DNA of 54,567 nt from Candidatus Bacteroides merdavium (GTDB lineage: Bacteria > Bacteroidota > Bacteroidia > Bacteroidales > Bacteroidaceae). The translations under genes were made by a program, and so were the position numbers. Of this stretch, positions 1 through 9,255 are shown piece after piece. The stretch spans positions 1 through 54,567 of the forward strand of contig DXAV01000032.1 of assembly GCA_019116805.1 (NCBI GenBank). The letters are read 5' to 3'. The notes beneath the pieces were generated by a model. It searched no databases. It saw nothing but the letters and a program-made list of their open reading frames with translations, and was not told the origin of the DNA. Each line of letters opens with the position of its first letter. Within the stretch, counting starts at the first letter, position 1.

Positions 1-1536
1 TTGCAACAGTTGATTTCATATACAAATTCTTTTGGAAGCAACAATTTTGATATCCTTGTAGGCCATGAATACTATGATTATCGTTTGTACTATTTGGGAG
101 CCAGCAAGTCCAATATGTTTTCACAGGACAACAAAGAATTGAGTGGTGCTGTCATTGACGGACAAGCAGCTTCTTCCTATAAGAATCGTCGTAACAATGA
201 AGGTTTCTTCGGGCGTTTACAGTATAACTATGACGAACGCATCTTCGGTTCAGCTTCAATACGTCGTGATGCTTCTTCACGTTTTGCTCCGGATCATCGT
301 TGGGGTACTTTCTGGTCAGTAGGTGCCGCATGGCTCATGAACAAGGAATCTTGGTTTGATCTTGGTTGGGTACAAGAGTTGAAGTTAAAGGCTTCTCTCG
401 GTTCTCAGGGTAATGACAATATTGGTGATTATCGTTATACGGATGTATTTAACATCATCAATTCCGGTGGTAATATCGGTACTTCATTCAATTCGAAAGG
501 TACGGAAGATATCACGTGGGAAACCAATACGAACTTCAATGTCGGAGCAGAATTCCAATTGTGGAACCGTCTGACCGGTAGTGTCGAATACTATATGCGT
601 AAGACTTCAGACATGCTGTTTGCTTTCTCTGTAGCTCCTTCTTTAGGTTATTCCAGCTATTATGATAATGTGGGTAACATGGTCAACAGTGGTGTGGAAA
701 TTGATTTGGGCGTAAATATCTTTAATACACGTAATTTCACGTGGGATGTAAATCTTAACATTTCTACATTGAAGAACCGCATTACGATGCTTGACCCTGA
801 CAAGAAGAATACGACGGAATACACTGCTGAAGGTAAGGGTTACCAAGGATATACAAGCGGCAGCTTCTTTATTGGTGAAGACTTGTCAATGTTTACTTGG
901 CGTTTGAAGGAATATGCCGGTGTAAGTGAAAATGGTGAGTCTATGTGGTATAAGAATATTTTGGATGAAAATGAGAATATTATAGGACGTGAGACAACCA
1001 CGGATTATAGTGCAGCCGATTACTATGTGACAGAAGAGACTTCTATCCCAAAAGTTTATGGAGGTTTCGGTACTACGTTGAAAGTTTATGGTGTTGATTT
1101 TGGTATTAATTTTACTTACCAGTTGGGTGGTAAGCAATATGACGGTACCTATGCTCAGTTCATGTCTTCACCGACTGGTACCACTGGTTACAATTTCCAC
1201 AAGGATTTGCTCAATTCTTGGACTCCGGAGAACACCGGTAGCGACATTCCTCGCTTCCAGCTCCATGACCAATACAGTGCGGCTTCATCTACGCGCTTCT
1301 TGACCAATGCCAGCTATCTGAACATTCAGAACATCAATGTAGGTTATACACTTCCTGCAAGTTGGACCAAAAAACTGGCTATCAACTCCTTGCGTTTGTA
1401 TATGTCTGCAGAAAATGTTTTCTATTGGTCCAAACGTAAAGGTTTTGACCCGCGTCAGTCGTATGACACAACCACTAACGCTACCTATTATTCGCCGATG
1501 CGTACGATTTCTGGTGGTGTGACATTCCAATTTTAA
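1..1536 (+). CDS. SusC/RagA-type TonB-dependent outer-membrane receptor, C-terminal part
   Basis: This is the last 511 residues of a TonB-linked outer-membrane receptor of the SusC family. The frame is open at base 1, so the plug domain and the first half of the barrel lie outside the window; complete members have about 1000 residues. The visible part is all beta-barrel in character, with alternating Tyr/Phe/Trp-rich strands and Asn/Gly/Ser-rich loops, and it ends in GGVTFQF with the terminal Phe typical of outer-membrane barrels. A SusD gene follows 24 bases later, as expected for a glycan or peptide uptake pair. The substrate cannot be read from this fragment because no degradative enzyme lies nearby. 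Confidence 0.93.
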   Translation: MQQLISYTNSFGSNNFDILVGHEYYDYRLYYLGASKSNMFSQDNKELSGAVIDGQAASSYKNRRNNEGFFGRLQYNYDERIFGSASIRRDASSRFAPDHRWGTFWSVGAAWLMNKESWFDLGWVQELKLKASLGSQGNDNIGDYRYTDVFNIINSGGNIGTSFNSKGTEDITWETNTNFNVGAEFQLWNRLTGSVEYYMRKTSDMLFAFSVAPSLGYSSYYDNVGNMVNSGVEIDLGVNIFNTRNFTWDVNLNISTLKNRITMLDPDKKNTTEYTAEGKGYQGYTSGSFFIGEDLSMFTWRLKEYAGVSENGESMWYKNILDENENIIGRETTTDYSAADYYVTEETSIPKVYGGFGTTLKVYGVDFGINFTYQLGGKQYDGTYAQFMSSPTGTTGYNFHKDLLNSWTPENTGSDIPRFQLHDQYSAASSTRFLTNASYLNIQNINVGYTLPASWTKKLAINSLRLYMSAENVFYWSKRKGFDPRQSYDTTTNATYYSPMRTISGGVTFQF

Positions 1537-1560
1537 ACCTAAAACAAAGAGATTTATTGT

Positions 1561-3204
1561 ATGAAAAAGAATATATTCAAACTTTTTTCGGCTTTGGCAG
1601 TATCGGCTACGGTGCTGACCGGTTGTATTGAAGAAACTTTTCCAGAAGGGGGTACTGCAACCTCTGATCAAATTGGTGCGTCTGCCACTGCATTGGAGGC
1701 TTCTGTCAATGGATTGCCATCACAGATGGTTCAAGGTTATTTGGTGTATAAAGGAGAGCAGGTACATGAGACGGATATCGCTTATCCTTCATTGATGTTG
1801 GCTCAGACTGAATTGTTGGGTGATTTTGTTCCTGTTGATTATGGCTATGACTGGTGGAACAGATATAATGTGTGCACTGGTATGGCTAATAACGGATACT
1901 ATTCTTATCTTCCGTATTTTACACTTTATCAGTTTGTGAAGTCTGCCAATGATGTTATCGGTGTGGTAGATATCAATGATGAGAGTCTGTCTGATGAGAT
2001 GCGCGGATATGCTGGTATGGCGTATGCCTTCCGTGCTTTCGACTACTATATGCTGATGGTGCTATTCGAGCCGGTGGACAATATTTATACGGATTGTAGC
2101 AAAGTTCTGGGACTGACGGTTCCCATTGTTACCGAAGCAACTACGAATGATATTGCCAAGAATAATCCGCGTGCTACGCATGATGAAATGGTAGAGTTTA
2201 TTCTCTCTGATCTGGATAAGGCTGAAGCTTGTCTGGCAAATTATACACCCACTACCAAGAATTTCCCGGATTTGGCTGTTGTATATGGTCTGAAAGCTAA
2301 AGTTTATCTGTGGGACGAGAATTATGAGCAGGCTGCTGCCTATGCTCGTAAGGCAATTGATACGTCTGGAGCCACTCCTATGACAGCTGCTCAATGGAAT
2401 GATCCGACTACAGGATTCAATACAGCCACTTCGGCATGGATGTGGTATTTCCATCCTACATCAGACAACATGGGTAATTTGGCTAACTTTACAGGGCATG
2501 TCTCTGGTGAGGCAGACTGGGGATATTCAGCATTGTCTCAGCCTATGATTGCCCGCTCGCTTTATGACGAAATTGCAGATACGGACTTCCGTAAATATTC
2601 TTTCCTCGATCCGGACAGAAGTTTTTATAACTATCAGTCAGTACGTGGTAGTGCATGGCTAGATGAGAAGCCTGACTATTTCTCGTTGAAATTCCGTTGT
2701 GCGAATGGTGATTACCAGACTTATACGGTTGGAGCTTCCGTTGATATACCCGTTATGCGTGTTGAAGAAATGTATCTGATTGAAGCTGAAGCTATCGGTG
2801 TCAGCCAAGGTGTCGCTGCAGGTGTTGCCAAGCTGAACTCATTTATGCAGGGATATCGTCAGCCGGACTACAATTGCACATTGTCTGATTTGCGTGAGTT
2901 CCAACTGGAGGTATTGAAACAGATGCGCATTGAATTCTGGGGTGAAGGTAATGCATTCCCTACAGCCAAGCGTCTGAAACCCGGAGTAATCCAGAATTAC
3001 GAAGGTACAAATGTTCCTGTTGACACGTATAAGATTAACTGTCAGGGAATTAAGCCTAATTGGAATTTGGTCATTCCTATTGATGAGATAGATTCTAACG
3101 TCGCTCTTCAGGGCTTGAATAACCCCGACCCATCGAATGCAATACCTGTTCGTCCCACTCCGATAGGTGAATATGCCCCAGGAAATGCCGGAGGTGGTAA
3201 CTAA
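1561..3204 (+). CDS. SusD/RagB family surface nutrient-binding lipoprotein
   Basis: The 547-residue product begins with a type II signal peptide (lipobox LTGC, Cys22), so it should be anchored at the outer membrane and act as the lid of the preceding SusC channel. SusD character is seen in the early helical region (YAGMAYAFRAFDYYMLMVLFEPVDN), the middle TPR-like stretch (LAVVYGLKAKVYLWDENYEQAAAYARKAI shape), the conserved EMYLIEAEA segment near residue 410, and the C-terminal LVIPIDEID that matches the usual WPIPQxEI ending. Length is normal for the family. The ligand is unknown. The pair is followed by a small lipoprotein, a common third gene of such loci. Confidence 0.93.
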   Translation: MKKNIFKLFSALAVSATVLTGCIEETFPEGGTATSDQIGASATALEASVNGLPSQMVQGYLVYKGEQVHETDIAYPSLMLAQTELLGDFVPVDYGYDWWNRYNVCTGMANNGYYSYLPYFTLYQFVKSANDVIGVVDINDESLSDEMRGYAGMAYAFRAFDYYMLMVLFEPVDNIYTDCSKVLGLTVPIVTEATTNDIAKNNPRATHDEMVEFILSDLDKAEACLANYTPTTKNFPDLAVVYGLKAKVYLWDENYEQAAAYARKAIDTSGATPMTAAQWNDPTTGFNTATSAWMWYFHPTSDNMGNLANFTGHVSGEADWGYSALSQPMIARSLYDEIADTDFRKYSFLDPDRSFYNYQSVRGSAWLDEKPDYFSLKFRCANGDYQTYTVGASVDIPVMRVEEMYLIEAEAIGVSQGVAAGVAKLNSFMQGYRQPDYNCTLSDLREFQLEVLKQMRIEFWGEGNAFPTAKRLKPGVIQNYEGTNVPVDTYKINCQGIKPNWNLVIPIDEIDSNVALQGLNNPDPSNAIPVRPTPIGEYAPGNAGGGN

Positions 3205-3237
3205 TGACAAAGTTTATAATATAATCAACGCATATAT

Positions 3238-4014
3238 ATGAAAGCAATAAATAAATATTTTCTCATCGCATTGGCCGGTGTCTCTTTGACCCTGACGGCT
3301 TGCTCGGACGATATCGAAAGAGAACCGTCCCCTGTTCCTACAGATGGTATCCAAGCCTATGTTTATGCAGACGCAACAAGTTTGACGTATCTTCCTAATG
3401 ATGAACAATCTTTTGTCGTAAAGGTGGCTCGTCAGAAAACAGAAGAAGCTGCTACGGTGCATCTTTCTACGGATGCAGCTGGAGTTAATTTGCCTGCTAC
3501 TGTGGATTTTGCAGCGGGAGAGGCTGTAAAGGATGTGCAGGTGACGTTTGATATTCCAATCGGTTCTTCATTGGCTGTGACAATTACTATTCCCGAGGAG
3601 GAAGGTTATGTTTATGCCGATAATACAGTGACGGTCAATATTACCCGTGACTATACATGGTTGAATATTGGTACGGGCGTATATACGTCAAGCGCTTTTG
3701 GCCAAAGCTGGCCCCAGCCTATTCAAAGGGCAAAAGAAGCCAATGTATATAAATTACTGGATTGTATAACCGAAGGTTATCCTATGATTTTTACGTTGAG
3801 TGCTGACAATCAGACGTTAGAAGCATGGGAATTGCAAGAAACGGGATACGAAGATGCCACTTATGGTATGACCTACTATAGTGCTAAAAGTATGGTGCGT
3901 AATGGCAATAAACTGGTATTTACAATGCAACTCATAGTCTCTTATAATGGAGGTTGGGGCTCATTGGGCGATTATGTAGAAACATTGGAATTCCCCGAAG
4001 GATTTGATTTGTAA
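3238..4014 (+). CDS. putative surface lipoprotein downstream of SusCD
   Basis: The product has 258 residues and a clear lipoprotein signal (MKAINKYFLI..., lipobox LTAC, Cys22) followed by the acidic SDD typical of surface-exported Bacteroides lipoproteins. Residues of roughly 35-130 look like an Ig or Calx-beta type beta-sandwich (VKVARQKTEEAATVHLSTD, then VTITIPEEEGYVYADNTVTVNI). The second half, with several Trp and Tyr residues, is not recognised. It lies 33 bases after susD and before a strong terminator, so it is most likely the third member of the SusCD operon and may help bind or present the ligand. That role is inference from position. Confidence 0.75.
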   Translation: MKAINKYFLIALAGVSLTLTACSDDIEREPSPVPTDGIQAYVYADATSLTYLPNDEQSFVVKVARQKTEEAATVHLSTDAAGVNLPATVDFAAGEAVKDVQVTFDIPIGSSLAVTITIPEEEGYVYADNTVTVNITRDYTWLNIGTGVYTSSAFGQSWPQPIQRAKEANVYKLLDCITEGYPMIFTLSADNQTLEAWELQETGYEDATYGMTYYSAKSMVRNGNKLVFTMQLIVSYNGGWGSLGDYVETLEFPEGFDL

Positions 4015-4033
4015 TTTTAATATGATTGATAAG

Positions 4034-4063
4034 AAGGGAGAACGATTTCGTTCTCCCTTTTTT
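4034..4063 (+). terminator. intrinsic terminator of the SusCD operon
   Basis: A perfect 12-base stem (AAGGGAGAACGA at 4034-4045, complement at 4048-4059) with a two-base nominal loop runs straight into six T residues. It sits 20 bases after the stop codon of the last gene of the SusCD operon. Confidence 0.9.
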
Positions 4064-4882
4064 GTTGCTACTCGATATTTATTCCCGATAAATCCCTATA
4101 TTTGCCGCCAATATATAATATAGGTATAGAAAGTATAGACAATGGCAATGAAAGAATTTGTAATTTCCGAAGCGCAGGTAAAGACTGCGGTGCTGGTGGA
4201 TCCTCAGCAATTTTGAAAGTGAAAGTAATGGTTACTAACAAGAGAAGTTTAAATTTACAGACCGCCAAACTTTACCAAATGAATACACTGGATGTGTATA
4301 GAGAAAATGTATCTGACGGCTGTAATGGCCTATCATATTCCTGATTATACTTGCCCAAAGACCGGAACTACGTTTTTTGGGGAAGCCGACAAGTGATAAA
4401 ATAGGTCCCTTACCGGAAGAAATCATTATAAAACGTCGTATTGAACTTGGGATGAATTCGGTCTATCTACGGCATCCGCCGTTTGAAATAAGGTTTCTGT
4501 CTTACAGCCTATATGGGTTAGCCAACTGCAGCTCTGCTGGCTAACCGCCCAACTAATAATCCTGAATACTATATGTGGGCAATGACTATTCCACAAACAG
4601 AGTTTGAGGAAAACATAAATATGGTTCCTGCCAAGGATCAGAATTCGCTAGGTGATTATGCCGAAAAATCATTATTATAAACGTTAAAGGCTAATTGGAA
4701 AAGTCAAACAAATTTCCCCCCTTTTTGGGGGGGGCCAATTTGTGCTATCGTTCTTATTATGAAAGACAACTAAATATTGTTCAACCTTAGAATGTCCATT
4801 ACTATTTTCCCTATCATAATAGCCAATACAGTCCGTAACTAGAGAATCAACAAGATACAGATATAAACAACACCCGGAGACA
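4064..4882. pseudogene. 819-base gap with decayed coding remnants
   Basis: No intact gene was found here. From 4143 an open frame begins MAMKEFVISEAQVKTAVLVD and stops at about 4216; other frames stay protein-like to about 4400 (for example HIPDYTCPKTG near 4336), as expected of an old gene broken by frameshifts. I do not recognise it. At about 4515-4679 a second remnant reads MWAMTIPQTEFEENINM and ends at a TAA; the IPQTEFEENINM part resembles the C-terminal signature of SusD-like proteins, so it may be the tail of a lost SusD gene. The stretch also carries a C6-T5-G8 run (4716-4734) flanked by AATTGG and CCAATT. Function is presumed lost. Confidence 0.4.
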
Positions 4883-5536
4883 TTACATCCTCCCCGACAT
4901 TCCTTCCTTCAAGATATCCACCAAAATAGGTTTCAGACCACCTACAAAACATTCGACAGCAATTACCATCAAAATAAGACCCATTAAACGCATCATAACA
5001 TTATTACCCGTTTCACCTAACACATTAATCAGGCGGGTGGATGCACGAAGAATAAAATAGGTGAGCAGATAGATAAAGGCAATAGAACCTATCAAAATAC
5101 TCTTCAGTTCAATTGTATCGGCATCCTGCATCAGCACAATGGCATTGGCTATAGCGCCAGGCCCGCAAAGCATCGGAATACCCAAGGGGGTAATGGAAAT
5201 GTCGTTAGCATAAGTTTTGATCTCTTCGTCCTTCAGCTTCATGGGAGTGTAGCGGGCCTGCAACATATCAAAACCTATCTTAAAGATAATGACACCACCC
5301 GCTATACGGAAGCCGTTGGTAGAAATGCCGAAAAACCAAAACAAGAATTGACCGGCAAACGTAAAGACCATGATAATAATAAAGGCTGTCAATGTAGCAC
5401 GGGTTACGACACTATGGCGCTCCTTATCGGTCATCCCTTGAGTCATCGTCAAAAAAACAGGCATAGTCCCCAACGGATTGGTCAACGTAAAGAAAGATGT
5501 AAGGCACAATAGTGCAAAAGGTAAAATTGTGTCCAT
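4883..5536 (-). CDS. MarC family integral membrane protein
   Basis: The protein is a small inner-membrane protein of about 217 residues with six predicted hydrophobic segments. The first segment carries FFTLTNPLGTMPVFL, the conserved NPLG/NPiG signature of MarC (UPF0056). A second conserved site is TPLGIPMLCGPGAIA in the middle. The family has no proven transport substrate; its old link with multiple antibiotic resistance has not held up. I place the start at the ATG at 5536 because the reading frame upstream (to 5572) would need TTG; that longer form would add 12 residues and leave one base after the preceding stop. It is likely co-transcribed with the HAD phosphatase upstream. Confidence 0.85.
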   Translation of the reverse strand: MDTILPFALLCLTSFFTLTNPLGTMPVFLTMTQGMTDKERHSVVTRATLTAFIIIMVFTFAGQFLFWFFGISTNGFRIAGGVIIFKIGFDMLQARYTPMKLKDEEIKTYANDISITPLGIPMLCGPGAIANAIVLMQDADTIELKSILIGSIAFIYLLTYFILRASTRLINVLGETGNNVMMRLMGLILMVIAVECFVGGLKPILVDILKEGMSGRM

Positions 5537-5573
5537 AATAATAGGAATATTGTCAACGATATAAGAAAACAAA

Positions 5574-6272
5574 CTATAAGAAAGAAAGCAGTTCCTTCAA
5601 ATCTGTAATATGATAAGTTGGTTTAAAAGGCAGGTTATCCCGCCCCTCTACATCAAAAAACACCTGGTGCATGCCAACCGCACGAGCACCCGCCACATCA
5701 TTTTCCCAATTATCACCAATCATCAGTGAATCTTCCAACTGCGACTGAGTGGCAGATAGGGCAAAATGAAAAATGGGGGCATGAGGCTTCAAGACACCAA
5801 TGTCATCAGACAATACGACTTTCCGAAAATAGCCGTCTATCCCCGACGAACGCATTTTATGACGTTGCAACTCCTGAAAGCCATTCGACAAAATATAAAG
5901 ATTATAACGCCCCGAAAGATAGTCTAATACTTCACGAGCATGAGGCATCAGTTTCTGTTTAGTAGGAATAACAGCAAAGAAGTCGTCCGAAAAGCGCTGA
6001 GCCAACAATGCATCTCCCTTGCCCACCTGTTCCAAAGGATAAAGAAAACGCTGTCGGTTCAATTCCTCCTTGGTTACTCGTCCTTGACCATATTCTTCCC
6101 ACAGTTCTACATTCCTCTTCTGATAAAGTTGATAGAAATGACCAAAGGAAGAAAAGAAACGATTATACCCATATTTGTGGTACATTTCCTCAAATGTATC
6201 ACGCGCATTAGCCGAGAATGCCCATAGGGTATCATCAAGGTCAAAGAAAAGATTTTTGTATCTACAGGACAT
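5574..6272 (-). CDS. HAD-superfamily phosphatase, YjjG type (noncanonical pyrimidine nucleotidase)
   Basis: The product has 232 residues. HAD motif I is FFDLDDTLW near the N terminus (nucleophile D11, acid D13), motif II is ILSNG near residue 127, the motif III lysine follows in VLKPHAPIF, and motif IV is MIGDNWENDVAGA. The all-helical cap between motifs I and II and the TLWAFSANARDTF context match the YjjG/YfnB subfamily, which removes phosphate from nonstandard pyrimidine nucleotides and related small substrates. The ATG at 6272 (MSCRYKNLFF) is preferred over an upstream TTG at 6281. It is followed closely by the MarC-like gene in the same direction. Confidence 0.85.
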   Translation of the reverse strand: MSCRYKNLFFDLDDTLWAFSANARDTFEEMYHKYGYNRFFSSFGHFYQLYQKRNVELWEEYGQGRVTKEELNRQRFLYPLEQVGKGDALLAQRFSDDFFAVIPTKQKLMPHAREVLDYLSGRYNLYILSNGFQELQRHKMRSSGIDGYFRKVVLSDDIGVLKPHAPIFHFALSATQSQLEDSLMIGDNWENDVAGARAVGMHQVFFDVEGRDNLPFKPTYHITDLKELLSFL

Positions 6273-6317
6273 AAATAACAATTATACGATTAATAGTTGC
6301 CTAAAAGGAATCGAAAA

Positions 6318-6380
6318 AACGCAGGCTTATGCCGAAGGTCCTAGAGACAATCCCTATTCCTATCCGCAAAAGCCCGCGTT
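6318..6380 (-). terminator. possible terminator after the coiled-coil lipoprotein gene
   Basis: On the minus strand an 11-base stem (AACGCGGGCTT, paired with AAGCCTGCGTT with one G-U) encloses a loop of about 41 bases and is followed by a run of six T. It lies 26 bases beyond the stop of the leftward lipoprotein gene. The loop is long for an intrinsic terminator, so the call is moderate. Confidence 0.5.
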
Positions 6381-6405
6381 CGCTACATGACTTTATTGTC
6401 TATGC

Positions 6406-7284
6406 TTATTTGACCTGAATAACAAGATATTTGGAGATACTCCAGAAATCCTTTGAATTGGTAATCTTCAATGTCAACAAATCTTTATCGTCTTTTTCAA
6501 AGGCATACGAACCTGTTGGATGATTTGTCAGAATATCTGCCGATTTGGAATACAACTTGATTTCCTTCGTTGTACGAATATCCACTTCTGTAAAATAATC
6601 CTTATTAGCTTCGGCATTCTGCAACACTTCACCTTTCTTGAACAAACCGCTGCCCGAAAGTATTTTCTGGTCTTTCAGTTCTTTCTTGGTTCCGAAAACA
6701 AACCAAGCTGTATTCAAAGCCTTATCTTGTTCAGACACTGTTTTTGCCTTAGCTGTATTCTCAGCCGTAAGTTGTTCTTTTTGAGCAGTCAAATCAGAAA
6801 CAGCAGCATCCAGTTCCTGAATGCGGATATTCTTCGACGCAAGTTCTGCCTGTAATTCCTCAATCCGCTGAGTCTTAGTCACGAGCTCCTGTGTCAACTG
6901 TTCAACTGCACGTTTCAACTGCGCAGAGTTATTCTTGCTGCTCTTCAGCATCTGTTGCAGTTTCTCAATCTGCTGTTTATTCTCTTCCATCTGCTTACGG
7001 ATAAACTCTATGTCCGAAGCAATCTGCTGGCGAGCACTTGGCGAACCTTCCGCAACCGATCCCCGCTGCAAGTCCACCCGGTTTTCAGCAGCATTAATCT
7101 GTCGAAATCCCTCAGAAATATCATTGAATGTACCCATCATCTCATCCAGTTCCGCATCACGTTGATTCAAAATCATCTTTAAAGAATCATTTTCTGCTTT
7201 CAACTGATCTTTACTCCCACCAGAAAAGCTGTCGCATGAAGCCACAACAGCCGCACACACAACCAAAAAAGCTAATTTTTTCAT
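6406..7284 (-). CDS. coiled-coil lipoprotein of unknown function
   Basis: The 292-residue product starts with a lipoprotein signal (MKKLAFLVVCAAVVASC, Cys17). Residues of about 25-190 form a long coiled coil rich in Gln, Glu, Lys and Leu (for example EELQAELASKNIRIQELDAA). A C-terminal domain of about 90 residues follows, with AWFVFGTKKELKDQKIL and the ending WSISKYLVIQVK. The domain order, lipid anchor then coil then a small beta-rich domain, suggests a periplasmic or outer-membrane spacer or scaffold protein. Similar proteins are common and uncharacterised in Bacteroides. It stands alone between the phosphatase and rsmI, with 36 bases to rsmI. Confidence 0.75.
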   Translation of the reverse strand: MKKLAFLVVCAAVVASCDSFSGGSKDQLKAENDSLKMILNQRDAELDEMMGTFNDISEGFRQINAAENRVDLQRGSVAEGSPSARQQIASDIEFIRKQMEENKQQIEKLQQMLKSSKNNSAQLKRAVEQLTQELVTKTQRIEELQAELASKNIRIQELDAAVSDLTAQKEQLTAENTAKAKTVSEQDKALNTAWFVFGTKKELKDQKILSGSGLFKKGEVLQNAEANKDYFTEVDIRTTKEIKLYSKSADILTNHPTGSYAFEKDDKDLLTLKITNSKDFWSISKYLVIQVK

Positions 7285-7320
7285 ACGTTCTCGTTTTTAC
7301 GTTTTAATTAGGTTATATTC

Positions 7321-7992
7321 TTAGTCTATTCCTGCTATTACTATTACAATTTCACCACGCGGTTCGTTGGCTGTGAAATGTTCAACCAGTTCTGCCAAAG
7401 TTCCACGGATGGTTTCCTCGTGCACTTTCGAAATTTCCCTGGAGACAGAAGCTTGGCGTTCCGCTCCGAAACATTCCACAAATTGTACCAAAGTCTTCAC
7501 CAATCTGTAAGGTGACTCATAAAACACTATCGTACGATGTTCTTCCGCCAAAGCCTTCAAACGTGTCATTCGCCCTTTCTTTTGAGGCAGGAAACCTTCA
7601 AAGCAGAAACGATCGCATGGCAAACCAGAGGCAACCAAAGCCGGCACAAAGGCAGTAGCTCCAGGCAAACATTCCACTTCTATGCCATTACGTGCACATT
7701 CACGAGCCATTAAAAAGCCCGGATCTGAAATACCAGGTGTACCAGCATCAGAAATCAAAGCCACCGTTTCACCACCCTTTATACGATTAATAACACTTTC
7801 AACTGTTTTATGTTCATTAAACTTATGATGAGATTGCATCGCATTCTTTATCTCGAAATGTTTCAGCAAAACACCCGACGTACGTGTATCCTCCGCCAAA
7901 ATGAAATCGGCCTCCTTCAAGACACGAATAGCCCTGAAAGTCATATCTTCCAAATTGCCTACCGGAGTTGGTACAATGTATAATTTTCCCAT
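7321..7992 (-). CDS. rsmI: 16S rRNA (cytidine-1402-2'-O)-methyltransferase RsmI
   Basis: The 223-residue protein belongs to the tetrapyrrole-methylase fold group. Its N terminus, MGKLYIVPTPVGNLEDMT, is the standard RsmI opening, followed by AEDTRTSGVLLKHF, LISDAGTPGISDPG (the S-adenosylmethionine-binding GTPGISDPG loop) and FYESPYRL. RsmI methylates the 2'-OH of C1402 in the ribosomal P site. An in-frame extension upstream to 8112 reads into the neighbouring gene and lacks family similarity, so the ATG at 7992 is taken as the start. It is a little shorter than proteobacterial RsmI (about 285 residues), as is usual in Bacteroidetes. It starts 7 bases after the previous stop. Confidence 0.95.
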   Translation of the reverse strand: MGKLYIVPTPVGNLEDMTFRAIRVLKEADFILAEDTRTSGVLLKHFEIKNAMQSHHKFNEHKTVESVINRIKGGETVALISDAGTPGISDPGFLMARECARNGIEVECLPGATAFVPALVASGLPCDRFCFEGFLPQKKGRMTRLKALAEEHRTIVFYESPYRLVKTLVQFVECFGAERQASVSREISKVHEETIRGTLAELVEHFTANEPRGEIVIVIAGID

Positions 7993-7999
7993 ATAGCGT

Positions 8000-8527
8000 T
8001 CAATTGAAATACTTATGTAGAAGTTCCACAAAAGCAGCAGCCGCCTCATTATCCTCGTCCACCTGTACCTCGCGTTGAAACAGAGCCATGGCAGCTTCAA
8101 ATGACCCGACACTACTCAATTCAGCGAATACCCGGTTCATACGCGCCGCATCTCCACCAAACAATTCACGCGTAAAGCGGAACGAATCGTTCAAACTGAC
8201 AGCATGACGCAAATCTGTCGCAGGCTTTATTCGCTCACCCAATATGAGTGAGGGAGAAATTTCTTCAGACACGTGTATAGTCGCAGGATGATTTTCGACC
8301 TTTGCCTCTTCTTTTTTCTCTGCTTCCTGTACTATAGGAGTAACGCATTTCTCTTCTTCCGCTATTTCCACCACAATTTCAGGAGTCTGCACTCTCGGTC
8401 CAGCCTGCAACAGGTTGTTCAATTCAACAAACTTTCCCTGCAATTCGTCCAGCCGTTGTTCCATTCGCCCGATACACTCTTTCAGGGTGTCCATTCCCCC
8501 CCTTATGTCATCCAACAATTTCTGCAT
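8000..8527 (-). CDS. small coiled-coil protein upstream of rsmI, function unknown
   Basis: The product has about 175 residues: an N-terminal coiled coil (MQKLLDDIRGGMDTLKECIGRM and on), a variable Glu/Lys-rich middle, and a conserved-looking C-terminal half with LGERIKPATDLRHAVSLNDSFRFTRELFGGDAARM. No signal peptide or membrane segment is seen. I recognise it only as a conserved hypothetical of Bacteroidales. The ATG at 8527 is preferred because a consensus -7 box lies at 8554-8561; a GTG at 8539 in the same frame would leave almost no leader. It is the first gene of a leftward pair with rsmI. Confidence 0.7.
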   Translation of the reverse strand: MQKLLDDIRGGMDTLKECIGRMEQRLDELQGKFVELNNLLQAGPRVQTPEIVVEIAEEEKCVTPIVQEAEKKEEAKVENHPATIHVSEEISPSLILGERIKPATDLRHAVSLNDSFRFTRELFGGDAARMNRVFAELSSVGSFEAAMALFQREVQVDEDNEAAAAFVELLHKYFN

Positions 8528-8553
8528 ATCCACTTGCACACTTGTTTATGGTA

Positions 8554-8561
8554 CAAATGTA
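8554..8561 (-). promoter_or_regulatory. Bacteroides -7 promoter box for the rsmI unit
   Basis: Read on the minus strand this is TACATTTG, a match to the Bacteroides housekeeping -7 consensus TAnnTTTG, 27 bases before the chosen ATG. No clear TTTG -33 box was seen. Confidence 0.65.
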
Positions 8562-8603
8562 GAAATAAATAATGAAAAAAAACGAGGAAGCGAACAAAAT
8601 GAT

Positions 8604-8611
8604 TACATTTG
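8604..8611 (+). promoter_or_regulatory. Bacteroides -7 promoter box for tdk
   Basis: TACATTTG matches TAnnTTTG and lies 23 bases before the tdk ATG. It faces away from the similar box at 8554-8561, giving two back-to-back promoters within 60 bases. Confidence 0.7.
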
Positions 8612-8634
8612 CATGAAATATAATTCTAAAAAGA

Positions 8635-9237
8635 ATGAACGTTTTTTCAGAAGACCATATTAAGGAAACCTGCAGACGGGGACGAATAGAGGTAATCTGC
8701 GGATCCATGTTTTCGGGCAAGACGGAAGAACTTATCCGCCGTCTGAAGCGCGCCAAGTTTGCCAAACAACGGGTAGAAATCTTCAAACCAGCCATTGACA
8801 CACGCTATTCGGAGGCCGAAGTCGTATCACATGACAGTAACGCCATATCTTCTACTCCGATCGACTCCTCGGGCAGCATTTTATTGTTCACTTCCGAGAT
8901 TGACGTAGTGGGTATTGATGAAGCACAATTCTTCGACAGCGGCCTGATAGAGGTCTGCAACCAACTAGCCAATAACGGCGTACGTGTCATTGTAGCAGGA
9001 CTCGACATGGACTTCCGTGGAACACCCTTTGGCCCTATGCCAGGATTATGCGCCATAGCTGACGAAGTGACGAAGGTACACGCCATTTGTGTTAAGTGTG
9101 GACAACTGGCATCCTTTTCACATCGAAAAGTAAAAAACGACAAACAAGTATTACTGGGGGAAACTGCTCAATACGAGCCCCTATGCCGTATTTGTTATCA
9201 GAAAGCTATCCAAGAAAGCAATAACAAGACAGATTAA
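8635..9237 (+). CDS. tdk: thymidine kinase, type II
   Basis: The 200-residue enzyme transfers phosphate from ATP to thymidine for nucleotide salvage. Walker A is GSMFSGKT (residues 23-30), the catalytic Glu is E96 in DEAQFF, and the C-terminal lasso carries a zinc site with two CxxC pairs (CVKC and CRIC). The [10 protein letters not shown] motif that shapes the nucleoside pocket is intact. Length is normal for bacterial TK1-like enzymes. In Bacteroides genetics this gene is widely known as a counterselectable locus. It is followed after 18 bases by a membrane transporter gene and probably shares its transcript. Confidence 0.97.
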   Translation: MNVFSEDHIKETCRRGRIEVICGSMFSGKTEELIRRLKRAKFAKQRVEIFKPAIDTRYSEAEVVSHDSNAISSTPIDSSGSILLFTSEIDVVGIDEAQFFDSGLIEVCNQLANNGVRVIVAGLDMDFRGTPFGPMPGLCAIADEVTKVHAICVKCGQLASFSHRKVKNDKQVLLGETAQYEPLCRICYQKAIQESNNKTD

Positions 9238-9255
9238 TCTTTTTCCTTTTCATCC

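Noticed and set aside
4716..4734. Terminator formed by the C6-T5-G8 run
   Set aside because: No gene ends directly upstream on either strand with the needed T run; more likely a chance or error-prone homopolymer structure.
7993..8112. N-terminal extension of rsmI to 8112
   Set aside because: It overlaps the upstream gene and lacks similarity to the RsmI N terminus, which begins at MGKLYIVPTPVG.
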